This document shows positions 35,097-43,564 of a stretch of DNA of 64,000 bases, piece by piece. How positions within the stretch are numbered: position 1 is the first letter of the stretch; every line of letters starts with the position of its first letter. Made by a program: the position numbers and the translations under genes. The notes beneath the pieces are model-generated. The model ran no database searches. It saw nothing but the letters and a program-made list of their open reading frames with translations, and was not told the origin of the DNA. The stretch comes from Iamia sp. SCSIO 61187 (lineage in GTDB: Bacteria > Actinomycetota > Acidimicrobiia > Acidimicrobiales > Iamiaceae), in NCBI RefSeq assembly GCF_019443745.1, contig NZ_CP050948.1, positions 3,104,001-3,168,000 of the forward strand, written 5' to 3'.

Positions 35097-35173
35097 TGGT
35101 GGGCGCAAAGGGACTCGAACCCCTGACCTCTGCCGTGTGAAGGCAGCGCTCTAGCCAGCTGAGCTATGCGCCC
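35097..35173 (-). tRNA. tRNA-Val(CAC)
   Basis: Read on the minus strand, the acceptor arms are GGGCGCA and TGCGCCC with discriminator A and an encoded CCA. The D arm contains TAGCTCAGCTGGCTAGAG. The anticodon stem CTGCC/GGCAG encloses the loop TTCACAC with anticodon CAC. The T arm contains GGTTCGAGTCCC. The gene lies just downstream of the thioesterase gene on the same strand. Confidence 0.95.
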
Positions 35174-35220
35174 CGGAGCGGCGACGTTAGCGCGCGCCCC
35201 CGGTACGACCCCACCTGGGA

Positions 35221-36063
35221 TCAGAGGCGGATGGCGGCCAGCTGGGTGGACTGGGCGACGAGGCGGCCGGTGGCGTCCCACACGTCGGCGGTCTCGTCGA
35301 CGAAGCCGCCGGCGATCACGTTGGCCCGGAAGCGGATCCGCAGCGGCCCGGGAGCGGGGAGGGCCCTGACGTAGGCCGTGAGGCTGAGGGTCGGGACCCA
35401 CCCGGTCATCGCCACCTCGAAGGTCGCCGGCGGGAGGGCGTCGACGGCGAACAGCAGGGCCAGCGGGTCCCACGGGCGACCGTCGGCCAGCGACAGCCAG
35501 GCCCGCAGCTCGCCCCGGCCGCTGGGCTCGCCCGACAGGAACGACAGGACCTCGGGGTCGAACGACACCCGCATCACCTTGGCCAGCGGCGGCTCGGGCA
35601 GGCCCACGATGGCCGAGCGGCCGGTGCGGCTGTCGGCCCGGCAGGTCGCCTCGTCGGGCATCTCGACCGGGGCGATCTCGCCCCACGCCGGGGGGTCGGC
35701 GGAGAGGGCGGCGACGGTCATGACGACGTCGACGGTGACCTTGTCGTCCTGCACGAGGGCGGCCCGGACCTGCGAGGCGGTGCGCCCCCGGCGGAGGACC
35801 TCGGTCCGCACGACGGCGGGACCGGTGGTCGGCGGGCTGACGTAGGTCGCCGTCGCCCCGACGACATGGCGGTCCTCCTGGCCGACGGCGGCGACGGCGG
35901 CCCGACCGAGGAGGGCGAGGAGGTAGCCACCGTTCGGGTGACCGTTGACGATGGTGAACTCGTCCCGCAGGTCGACGTCCCAGTCGCCCTCGACCGCGCC
36001 GGGGCGGACGGTGGTGGCGTCGTCGAACAGCCAGGGGACGTCGTCGGTGGTGTCGTCGGGCAT
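35221..36063 (-). CDS. Acyl-CoA thioesterase, double hotdog (TesB-like)
   Basis: The product has 280 residues, starting at the ATG at 36063. The first hotdog contains EFTIVNGHPNGGYLLALLGR, with the helix that packs into the sheet, and RHVVGATATYVSPPTTGPAV. The second hotdog includes WDPLALLFAVDALPPATFEV with the catalytic-type Asp and PTLSLTAYVRALPAPGPLRI. It hydrolyses acyl-CoAs, substrate unspecified. A small inverted repeat, CAGTCG-6-CGACTG, sits about 14 bases upstream of the start and may be an operator. Confidence 0.85.
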   Translation of the reverse strand: MPDDTTDDVPWLFDDATTVRPGAVEGDWDVDLRDEFTIVNGHPNGGYLLALLGRAAVAAVGQEDRHVVGATATYVSPPTTGPAVVRTEVLRRGRTASQVRAALVQDDKVTVDVVMTVAALSADPPAWGEIAPVEMPDEATCRADSRTGRSAIVGLPEPPLAKVMRVSFDPEVLSFLSGEPSGRGELRAWLSLADGRPWDPLALLFAVDALPPATFEVAMTGWVPTLSLTAYVRALPAPGPLRIRFRANVIAGGFVDETADVWDATGRLVAQSTQLAAIRL

Positions 36064-36129
36064 GCGGCGGGGCCTCCAGTCGGTTGCACGACTGAACCTA
36101 CCTGCACCCCCGGGCCGGGGACGAGACGG

Positions 36130-36798
36130 CTACGACGACGGGACGGGCGGGTCGCGCCGGAGCATCGTCTCGGCGCCGGCCGGGGCCCGCAGCGGGGCCA
36201 GGAGGCCGACCGGTGTCCGGGCCGGGGCGATGGTGCGGTGCACCCCGTCGACGGTGGCGCCGAGGTGCTTGCCCCGCAGGCAGTCGAGGGCGTCGCGGGG
36301 GCTGGCCTCGATGGTCACCCGCGCCGGGCGGAACAGCCCCCAGTGGCGGTCGGGCACGACGACGGGGCCGTCGGCCCGGTTCTGGACCAGGCGGTGGGGC
36401 ACGACCATGGGGACGCCGAAGCCCCGACCCCGGGCCTTGACCGACAGATCCCGGTCCTCCCACAGCAGCTGGCGCACGCCGTCGCGGGCGAACCACCGCA
36501 GCTCGCCGTGCGCGGCCGGGATGCCCCAGCTCAGGTTGAACCCGACCACGGCGTCGGGCTTGTCGACGACGGCCAGCACGACGCTCCACCCCATGTGGGC
36601 CCCGAGCCGGGCCGGGACGAGGACCATCAGCTGGAGGAAGGGCCCGACGGGCGAGTCGGTGTAGCGGACGGCGGCCACCGCGGTCGGGCCGGGGGCGCGG
36701 ACGATGCCGTCGGGCAGCTCGAGCGCGGGGCGCTTGGCGCTCAGCGCCACCAGTGCCTCGCCCCGCAGGGCCCAGGGTGCATGCGGCGGTGCCGTCAC
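36130..36798 (-). CDS. Acetoacetate decarboxylase-like family protein
   Basis: The product has 222 residues from a GTG at 36798. PPHAPWALRGEALVAL at the N-terminus, a central YTDSPVGPFLQLMVLVPARL and WGIPAAHGELRWF match the overall pattern of the ADC-like beta-barrel family. I cannot pinpoint the Schiff-base lysine with certainty, so decarboxylase activity is not assured. Many members are cyclases, or dehydratases of unknown role. It is downstream of the amidase on the same strand (31 bases) and may be in its operon. Confidence 0.6.
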   Translation of the reverse strand: MTAPPHAPWALRGEALVALSAKRPALELPDGIVRAPGPTAVAAVRYTDSPVGPFLQLMVLVPARLGAHMGWSVVLAVVDKPDAVVGFNLSWGIPAAHGELRWFARDGVRQLLWEDRDLSVKARGRGFGVPMVVPHRLVQNRADGPVVVPDRHWGLFRPARVTIEASPRDALDCLRGKHLGATVDGVHRTIAPARTPVGLLAPLRAPAGAETMLRRDPPVPSS

Positions 36799-36829
36799 GA
36801 CGCCAGGGTACCCCCCGGCGGGCGGGGGC

Positions 36830-38233
36830 TCAGCCGACGGGCGCGACGTCGTCGACGCCGATGGCTCCCTCCAGGTACGCCAGCACCCGGAGCACGGCGG
36901 CATCGGCGTGCTGCGGCCCGATCACCTGGAGCCCGACCGGCACCCCGTCGGCCGTCCGCCCGATGGGCACGGTGCCGGCGGGCGACCGGGTCAGGTTGAA
37001 CGGGTAGGTGAAGCGGACCCAGTTGGGGTCGTGGACGCCGTCGATGGTGCCCATGCCGTCGGGCTCGGGGACGAGCGCGGCGACCGTCGGGGTGAGCAGG
37101 AACGACACGTCGTGGAGGAGGGTGGTCAGCGTCTGGTTCAGCTGGTGGCAGGTGTCCTGGGCGACCACCACGTCGAGCGCGGTGGTGCGGTCGGCGGCCA
37201 GCTCGATGCCGTACCGGACCGACCGGTCGAGCAGCTCCCACTCCGGGGTGCCCCGCAGGTCGCCGAAGGTGCGGAGGTGCGAGACCGACGTCAGCACCAG
37301 CCAGTCGCCGACCGGGTCCTCGGGGAAGACCGACGGCACCTCGACGACCTCGCAGCCGGTGCCCGACAGCCGCTCGACGGCCGCGGCGCACACCGCGGCC
37401 ACCTCGGCGTCGACCGGGGCGTAGCCCAGCGTCGGCGACCAGGCGACCCTCAGCGGCGGGTGGGGCTCGTCGAGCTGCGGGCGCCACGCGGCGCGGGGGC
37501 GGGGCAGGCTGCGCAGGTCGCTGGGGTCCGGCCCGACGACGGCGTCGAGCACGGCGGCGGCGTCGCTCGCCCGCCGCGTCATGGGCCCCTTGGCCGACAG
37601 GTCCGCCCACGACGGCGGCGACGGCCCGCCGACGGGGACCCGCCCCAGCGACGGCTTGAAGCCGGTCAGCCCGCAGATGGCGGCGGGGATGCGGATCGAG
37701 CCCCCACCGTCGCTGCCGGTGGCGAGGGGGACCATGCCCGAGGCGACCGCCGCCGCGCTCCCGCCGGACGACCCTCCCGCCGACCGACCGCGGTGCCAGG
37801 GGTTCACCGTCGGCGGGCCGAGGCCGTTGGTCGTGTCGCCCTTGCAGCCCATCTCGGGGGTGTTGGTCTTGCCCACGATCACGCACCCCGCGGCGCGGAG
37901 GCGGGCCACGAAGATCGAGTCACCCATGGCGGGGGCGTCGTCACGGCTGAGGACCGAGCCGTGGGTCGTCACGAAGCCGAGGGCGTCCTCGAGGTCCTTC
38001 ACCCCGATGGGGATCCCGGCGAGGGGCCCGACGTCTTCGCCGTCGGCGATCCGGGAGTCGATGAGCTCGGCGTCGGCGAGGGCCGGGTCGGGGTCGACGG
38101 ACCGGAAGGCGTGGATCGCCCCGTCGAGGGCGGCGATGCGGTCGAGGGCTGCGCCGGTGAGCTCGCGGGCGCTGACCTCGCGGGCCCGGACCCGGGCGGC
38201 CAGCTCCTCGACGGTGTGCTCGCGGAAGTCCAT
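36830..38233 (-). CDS. Amidase-signature family hydrolase
   Basis: The product has 467 residues. The Ser-cisSer-Lys triad is intact: K79 in GIPIGVKDLED, S155 in SAGGSSGGSAAAVASG, and nucleophile S179 in GSDGGGSIRIPA. The length is normal for the family. It hydrolyses amides; some paralogues act as GatA, but no GatB or GatC partner is present, so a catabolic or detoxifying amidase is more likely. The ATG at 38233 is clear. The 216-base upstream gap has short inverted repeats but no gene. Confidence 0.9.
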   Translation of the reverse strand: MDFREHTVEELAARVRAREVSARELTGAALDRIAALDGAIHAFRSVDPDPALADAELIDSRIADGEDVGPLAGIPIGVKDLEDALGFVTTHGSVLSRDDAPAMGDSIFVARLRAAGCVIVGKTNTPEMGCKGDTTNGLGPPTVNPWHRGRSAGGSSGGSAAAVASGMVPLATGSDGGGSIRIPAAICGLTGFKPSLGRVPVGGPSPPSWADLSAKGPMTRRASDAAAVLDAVVGPDPSDLRSLPRPRAAWRPQLDEPHPPLRVAWSPTLGYAPVDAEVAAVCAAAVERLSGTGCEVVEVPSVFPEDPVGDWLVLTSVSHLRTFGDLRGTPEWELLDRSVRYGIELAADRTTALDVVVAQDTCHQLNQTLTTLLHDVSFLLTPTVAALVPEPDGMGTIDGVHDPNWVRFTYPFNLTRSPAGTVPIGRTADGVPVGLQVIGPQHADAAVLRVLAYLEGAIGVDDVAPVG

Positions 38234-38449
38234 GGGGTCGACCCTACGACCGCCGTCGGGTCCTGTTCAGGCGAGCCCGCCGCGCACGGTGACGCCGCGA
38301 CTGCGTCGACACCGTGGCCGAGATGGTCGCACCGTGATGGTCCCGGCCAGGGCGCCGCCGCCGACGACCACCGTGACCTGCGCCGATGCGTCGGACGGCG
38401 ATTCGCTGGCGATTCGACGTCCGACGGGTCGACGCCGATGGGCCGCTGC

Positions 38450-39373
38450 TCAGTAGCCCCGGGCGACGTCGACGGGGCCGAGCAGCTCCTCCCCCGCGAT
38501 CCACCGGGCCACGTTGGCGCGCACCCGGGCCGACAGCAGCGGGACCGCCATCTCCGGCGTGTTCCCCACGTGGGGCGTGATGGTGCACCGGGGCTCGGCC
38601 CACAGCGGGTGGCCGTCGGGGAGGGGCTCGGGGTCGGTGACGTCGAGCCCGGCGCTGCCCAGGGTCCCGGCGGCGAGCGCGGCCACCAGGTCGTCGGTGA
38701 CGACGTGGCCGCCGCGGGCGACGTTCACCAGGCAGGCGTGGTCGGGCAGGCGGGCGAGGGCGGCGGCGTCGATGATCCGGCGCGTCTCGGACGTGAGGGC
38801 CAGGGCCAGCACCACGCCGTCGGCGCCGTCGAGGGCGGCGGCGAGGGCGTCGGGGCCCACGGTGCGGTGGGCGCCGGGGAGCGGCTCGGGGTCGCGGCGC
38901 ACGACCGTCGCCTCGACCTCGAACGGGCCGAGGAGGCGCAGCAGCTCCCGGGTGATGCCACCCCCGCCGAGGATCGTCACCCGGGCACCGACGAGGTTGC
39001 GGCCCGCCGGCCTCGTCCAGGTCGCCGCCTGGGCGTAGGCCCCCACGTGGCGGAGTCCGCCGAGCAGCAGGGCGAGGGCCATCTCGGCCACGGGCGTGGC
39101 GTAGACCCCCTTGCCGCACGTCCAGACCCGGTCGTCGTCGAGGACGTCCAGGTAGGTCTCGATCCCGGCGAAGGGCAGCTGGACCCACCGCAGGTGGGGC
39201 TGGTCGGCGAGCAGGCGGCCCAGCGCCTCGGGGTGGCGGGGCGAGGCCCACACCACGGCGTCGGCCTCGTCGGGGTCGACGAGGCGGCCGCCGCCGGACT
39301 CGACCGCCTCGGCCAGCCAGCCCGGCGCCCCGGAGGGTCCGAGGTGGATGGCGGCCCGATCCGGCGCCGTCAC
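38450..39373 (-). CDS. D-isomer specific 2-hydroxyacid dehydrogenase
   Basis: The product has 307 residues. The NAD-binding loop reads VTILGGGGITRELLRLLG. The catalytic Arg lies in LVNVARGGHVV, the Glu in LDVTDPEPLPDGHPLW, and the His in TPHVGNTPEM. The N-terminal catalytic half includes VQLPFAGIETYLDVL. It reduces 2-oxoacids or oxidises D-2-hydroxyacids. The substrate is not evident. Its start is 4 bases from the stop of the Cys-rich small protein. Confidence 0.9.
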   Translation of the reverse strand: MTAPDRAAIHLGPSGAPGWLAEAVESGGGRLVDPDEADAVVWASPRHPEALGRLLADQPHLRWVQLPFAGIETYLDVLDDDRVWTCGKGVYATPVAEMALALLLGGLRHVGAYAQAATWTRPAGRNLVGARVTILGGGGITRELLRLLGPFEVEATVVRRDPEPLPGAHRTVGPDALAAALDGADGVVLALALTSETRRIIDAAALARLPDHACLVNVARGGHVVTDDLVAALAAGTLGSAGLDVTDPEPLPDGHPLWAEPRCTITPHVGNTPEMAVPLLSARVRANVARWIAGEELLGPVDVARGY

Positions 39374-39377
39374 CGGC

Positions 39378-39545
39378 TCAGTAGGGGCCGTCGCAGCAGG
39401 AGTCGCGCTGGAAGCAGACCGTGCAGCGGTAGTGGGCGTGCTCGGGCGCCATGGGCCCGCCGCAGTGGCCGCACTGCGTCGACAGGTCGCACGTGGCCGG
39501 GGCCGGAGGGGCCGAGGGGGCGGTGCTGCTCGCGGAGGACGACAT
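39378..39545 (-). CDS. Conserved 55-residue Cys-rich protein
   Basis: The product has 55 residues, starting at an ATG. After a disordered Ser/Ala/Pro N-terminus, the sequence has a C-x5-C-x2-C pattern (CDLSTQCGHC), then EHAHYRCTVCFQRDSCCDGPY. Seven Cys and two His residues in 37 positions imply a zinc or iron-sulfur site. The HAHYRC-x-x-C and SCCDGP blocks look like a conserved actinobacterial mini-protein I have no function for. It lies just upstream of the dehydrogenase gene on the same strand. Confidence 0.7.
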   Translation of the reverse strand: MSSSASSTAPSAPPAPATCDLSTQCGHCGGPMAPEHAHYRCTVCFQRDSCCDGPY

Positions 39546-39632
39546 CCGTCCCACGCTACGGGCCGGGCCTACGCCCGACGGGGACTTGACCCGTTGGTCA
39601 GTCGCGCCGATCCGGCCGTAGCCTCGACCTCG

Positions 39633-40955
39633 ATGTCGATCCGCCCCCCCGAGCCCGCCGACCCCCACGGCGGCTTCGGGGACATGGAGGAGGTCGAGGA
39701 CGTCCTCCTCGAGGGCGACCGGGCCTTCGCCCCGGGCACGGCGCGGTCGGCGTGGTCGCACGCCCCCTTCCGGACGATCTACCTGGGCGCCTTCGCCTCC
39801 AACATCGGCACCTGGATGCAGAACGTGGTCCTGGGCGCCCTGGCCTACGACCTCACCGGGTCCGGCGTGTTCGTCGGCATCGTCACCGCCGCCCAGCTGG
39901 GCCCGCTGCTGCTGCTGTCGCTGGTCGGCGGGGCCCTGGCCGACGCCGTCGACCGCAAGCGGCTCCTGGTGACGCTGTCCGTCACCCAGGGGCTCCTCTC
40001 CCTGGCGCTGGCCGCCGTCGCCCTCGACGTCTCCCCCAACCGGGTCCTGCTCGTCGCCGTGGTGCTGGCCATCGGCTGCGCCAACGCGCTCTACGCCCCC
40101 ACCTTCAGCGCCGTCATCCCGATCCTCGTCCCCCGCCGCGACCTGGCCGGGGCCATCTCGCTCAACTCGGTCCAGATGAACGCGTCCCGCGTCGTCGGTC
40201 CCGCCATCGGCAGCCTCATCTTCGCCAACGCCGGCGCCTCGTTCGTGTTCCTGCTCAACGGGATCAGCTACGCCGCGGTGATCGTGGCCCTGACGCGGGT
40301 CCCGCTCCCGGAGCCCCCGTCGACCGGGACCCAGGGCCTGCACCGGCTGCTCGAGGGCATCCGTTACGCCCGGGCCCACCGCGAGGTCGGCCAGGTGATC
40401 CTGGTGATCTTCATCTTCTCGCTGCTGGCCCTGCCGTTCATCACCCAGATGCCGACCCTCGCCGACGAGAACCTGGGCCTGGCGGCCAAGTCCGAGGCCT
40501 ACGGGCTGCTCTACGCCGCCTTCGGCCTCGGCGCGGTGAGCGGCGCCCTGTCGGTCGGGACCCTCTTCGCCGGGCGCGACAAGGCCCGCCTCACCCGCAT
40601 CGGGCTGGTCGTCTTCGCCGTGCTGCTCGCCGGGTTCTCACTGCTGCGGGCCGCGCCGCCCGCCTACCCGGTCATCTTCGCCGTGGGCGCCGCCTACTTC
40701 ACCGTCATCACGTCGCTGTCGACGGTGCTCCAGGAGCACCTCGACGACGGGGTGCGGGGCAAGGTCATGGCCCTGTGGATCATGGGCTTCGGCGGCACCG
40801 TGCCCTTCGGCGGCCTGGCCGGCGGGTGGATCGCCGAGCGCACGTCGATCACCACCATGGTGCTCGTCGGCGCCGCCGTCGCCGCCACCCTGGCCGCGGT
40901 GTTCGACCTCCGCCGCTCGCCGGCGGACGTGGCGGCCACGGCCGAGGCCGCCTGA
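39633..40955 (+). CDS. MFS transporter (EntS-like efflux family)
   Basis: The product has 440 residues from the ATG at 39633. A hydrophilic N-terminus of about 45 residues precedes twelve predicted helices. FRTIYLGAFASNIGTWMQNV and ALADAVDRKRLLVTLSVTQG are the signature loop regions of the transmembrane-secretion-effector/EntS group. RRDLAGAISLNSVQMNASR marks the TM5 region. It probably exports a small molecule such as a siderophore or drug by proton antiport. The gene is convergent with murF, 6 bases apart. Confidence 0.88.
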   Translation: MSIRPPEPADPHGGFGDMEEVEDVLLEGDRAFAPGTARSAWSHAPFRTIYLGAFASNIGTWMQNVVLGALAYDLTGSGVFVGIVTAAQLGPLLLLSLVGGALADAVDRKRLLVTLSVTQGLLSLALAAVALDVSPNRVLLVAVVLAIGCANALYAPTFSAVIPILVPRRDLAGAISLNSVQMNASRVVGPAIGSLIFANAGASFVFLLNGISYAAVIVALTRVPLPEPPSTGTQGLHRLLEGIRYARAHREVGQVILVIFIFSLLALPFITQMPTLADENLGLAAKSEAYGLLYAAFGLGAVSGALSVGTLFAGRDKARLTRIGLVVFAVLLAGFSLLRAAPPAYPVIFAVGAAYFTVITSLSTVLQEHLDDGVRGKVMALWIMGFGGTVPFGGLAGGWIAERTSITTMVLVGAAVAATLAAVFDLRRSPADVAATAEAA

Positions 40956-40961
40956 CGCGCC

Positions 40962-42296
40962 TCAGGCCTCGGCGGCGAGGAGGGACTCGGCCACCGCCTC
41001 CAGGCCGGCGACCCGGCTCCCCTTGATCAGCACGGCATCTCCGGCGGCCAGCCCCCGGAGGCACCCCACCGCGTCGGCCGGGTCGTCGACCGCGGTCGCC
41101 GCCCCGTAGGCGGGCGCGGCCACGCTCACCACCTCGATGCCCCGGTCGGCGGCGGCGGCGGCGACGCCCCGGTGGAGCTCGTCGGCGTCGGGCCCCAGCT
41201 CGGCCATCAGCCCCAGCACCGCCACCTTGCGCCCGGTGACCGGCAGGGCGGCCAGGGCGTCGAGGGCGGCCCGGGTCGAGGTCGGGTTGGCGTTGTAGGC
41301 GTCGTTCACCACGACCAGGCCCGACGGCGCCCGATCGACCTGCATGCGCATCCCGGAGATGGCGGCGGCCCCGAGGGCCTCGACCACGTCGTCGAGGTCG
41401 ACGCCGAGGGCCAGGGCGCAGGCTGCGGCGGCGACGGCGTTGGCCGCCTGGTGGGCGCCGTGGACCCGGAGCCGGACGGGGATCACGCCCCACGGCGAGC
41501 GCAGCACCAGCCGGGGACGGAGCAGGTCGTCGAGCTCCACGTCGGTGGCGACCACGTCGGCCGTCGACCCCTTCCCCACCCCGTAGGTCAGGACCGACGC
41601 CGAGGTCCGCCCGGCCATCGCCGCGACGCGAGGGTCGTCGGCGTTCAAGACGGCGACGCCGTCGGACGGCAGGGCCTCGACCAGCTCGCCCTTGGCCCGG
41701 GCCACCTCGTCGATCGACCCGAACATCTCGAGGTGGGCGTCGGCGACGGCGGTGACGATCGCCGCTGTCGGGCGGGCGATCGTGCACAGCAGAGCGATGT
41801 GGCCCGGGCCCCGGGCGCCCATCTCGATGACGGCGGCACCGGTGTCGGCCGGCGCGGCCACGAGCGTCAGGGGCACGCCGATCTCGTTGTTGAACGAGCG
41901 GGCGCTGGCCGCCGTCGTCCACCGGGCGGCCAGCAGGCTGGCGAGCATGTCCTTGGTCGAGGTCTTGCCGACCGACCCGGTGATGCCCACGACCCGATCG
42001 GGCAGGCGGCTGCGGGCCAGGCGGCCGATGGCGAGGAGGGCAGCGGCGGTGTCGGGCACCAGCAGGACGGGGACGCCCACATCGCCCACCGGTCGGGAGG
42101 CGACCACCGCCACCGCTCCCGCGGCGACCGCCCCGGCGACGAAGTCGTGCCCGTCGCGCTCGGCGACCAGGGCGACGAAGCCGGCGCCGGGCGGAAGGGC
42201 CCGGGAGTCGATGCCGAGACCGTCCACCACGGTCGCGGCGTCGCCCGCCACGGAGCCGCCGGTGGCGGTGGCCAGGTCGGTGAGGGTGAGCCGCAC
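40962..42296 (-). CDS. murF: UDP-N-acetylmuramoyl-tripeptide--D-alanyl-D-alanine ligase
   Basis: The product has 444 residues, starting at a GTG. The Mur ligase P-loop reads VVGITGSVGKTSTKDMLASL. The RSFNNEIGVPLTLV and IEMGARGPGHI motifs identify MurF among Mur enzymes. NDAYNANPTSTRAALDAL is the hallmark of the C-terminal domain. It adds D-Ala-D-Ala to UDP-MurNAc-tripeptide in the cytoplasm. It is divergent from ddl, which makes the dipeptide substrate; the 78-base gap may hold shared promoters. It is not inside the usual dcw cluster. Confidence 0.95.
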   Translation of the reverse strand: MRLTLTDLATATGGSVAGDAATVVDGLGIDSRALPPGAGFVALVAERDGHDFVAGAVAAGAVAVVASRPVGDVGVPVLLVPDTAAALLAIGRLARSRLPDRVVGITGSVGKTSTKDMLASLLAARWTTAASARSFNNEIGVPLTLVAAPADTGAAVIEMGARGPGHIALLCTIARPTAAIVTAVADAHLEMFGSIDEVARAKGELVEALPSDGVAVLNADDPRVAAMAGRTSASVLTYGVGKGSTADVVATDVELDDLLRPRLVLRSPWGVIPVRLRVHGAHQAANAVAAAACALALGVDLDDVVEALGAAAISGMRMQVDRAPSGLVVVNDAYNANPTSTRAALDALAALPVTGRKVAVLGLMAELGPDADELHRGVAAAAADRGIEVVSVAAPAYGAATAVDDPADAVGCLRGLAAGDAVLIKGSRVAGLEAVAESLLAAEA

Positions 42297-42374
42297 GGGC
42301 GGCGACCGTATCGGGTGGGCCTCACCGGGCGGGGCAACCCTGGCGCCCGGTGCGCGCCCCTAGGCTCGCCAGCC

Positions 42375-43457
42375 ATGCCGGACGCCCGCCCCCGCCTCGT
42401 CATCCTCTTCGGCGGGGTGTCGGCCGAGCGGGACGTCTCGTGCACGTCGGCGGCCAGCGTGCTGGGCGCCGTCGACCTGGAGCGCTACGACGTCGTGCCC
42501 ATCGGCATCGACGGCGACGGCCGCTGGCTGCTGGCCGATGACGCCAAGGCCCTCCTCGACGGGGGCCGGGCGGGCGAGATCGGCGCCACCGTGCCCGTCG
42601 CCGGGAGCGAGCTCGAGCCGCTGCCCGCGGTCGCCCCGGCCACGCCCGGCCAGCAGGTCGTCGTCCTCCCGCTGATCCACGGCCCGCTGGGCGAGGACGG
42701 CACGGTGCAGGGGCTGCTCGAGCTGGCAGGGGTGCCCTACGTCGGCACCGGGGTGCTGGGGTCGGCGGTGTGCATGGACAAGGTCGCGGCCAAGGCCCTG
42801 GCCGGCGCGGCCGGGCTCCCGCAGGCCCGCCACCTGGCCTGCCGGGACGTCCACGCCGGCGAGGCCTTCCTCGACCAGGTCGTCGAGGAGCTGGGCCTGC
42901 CCGTGTTCGTGAAGCCGGCGAACATGGGGTCCTCGGTGGGCGTCGCCCGGGCCGCCGACCGGGAGGCCCTGGCGGCCGCCGTCGCCGACGCCCTCCGCTA
43001 CGACGAGTGGGTCGTCGTCGAGGAGGCGGTCGTCGGCCGGGAGATCGAGCTCGGCGTCCTGGGCAACGCCGAGCCGCGGGTGTCGGTCCCGGGCGAGATC
43101 GTCCCCAACCACGAGTTCTACGACTACGAGGACAAGTACTCCGACGGCGGGGCCCGGCTCGACGTGCCCGCCGACCTGCCCGCCGACGTGGTCGAGGCGG
43201 CCCAGGCCCTCGCCCTCGACGCCTACCGGGTCCTGCGCTGCGACGGCTACGCCCGCGTCGACCTCTTCTACGAGGCGGGCGGTCGGGGCCTCCTCCTCAA
43301 CGAGGTCAACACCATCCCCGGGTTCACCCCGAAGTCGATGTTCCCGATGCTGTGGGCCGCCAGCGGCGTCCCCTACGCCGAGCTCATCGACGAGATGGTC
43401 CGCCTCGGCGTCGAGCGGGCCGCCCACCGCTCGACCCTCGGTCGCCCCCAGGACTGA
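42375..43457 (+). CDS. ddl: D-alanine--D-alanine ligase
   Basis: The product has 360 residues, starting at an ATG. The ATP-grasp motifs are all present: FGGVSAERDVSC, LPLIHGPLGEDGTVQGLLEL, VFVKPANMGSSVGVARA, EFYDYEDKYSDGGA and LNEVNTIPGFTPKSMFPMLW. The EFYDYEDKY loop with Tyr is typical of D-Ala rather than D-lactate specific ligases. It supplies the dipeptide to MurF, encoded divergently. The NRPS gene starts 107 bases downstream on the same strand. Confidence 0.96.
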   Translation: MPDARPRLVILFGGVSAERDVSCTSAASVLGAVDLERYDVVPIGIDGDGRWLLADDAKALLDGGRAGEIGATVPVAGSELEPLPAVAPATPGQQVVVLPLIHGPLGEDGTVQGLLELAGVPYVGTGVLGSAVCMDKVAAKALAGAAGLPQARHLACRDVHAGEAFLDQVVEELGLPVFVKPANMGSSVGVARAADREALAAAVADALRYDEWVVVEEAVVGREIELGVLGNAEPRVSVPGEIVPNHEFYDYEDKYSDGGARLDVPADLPADVVEAAQALALDAYRVLRCDGYARVDLFYEAGGRGLLLNEVNTIPGFTPKSMFPMLWAASGVPYAELIDEMVRLGVERAAHRSTLGRPQD

Positions 43458-43564
43458 CGACCGCCCGGGGCCGCGGCAGGTGAGGTGCCCTCACCCCGGC
43501 AGCGGTGTCGGAGCACGGCGTCGCGTGGGACCGTGCCCGACGTCGAACCCGGGAGGGCGGTCCG

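Noticed and set aside
35097-35173. Integration site at tRNA-Val
   Set aside because: No integrase or direct repeat of the tRNA 3' end could be seen nearby, so only a possible old scar is suggested.
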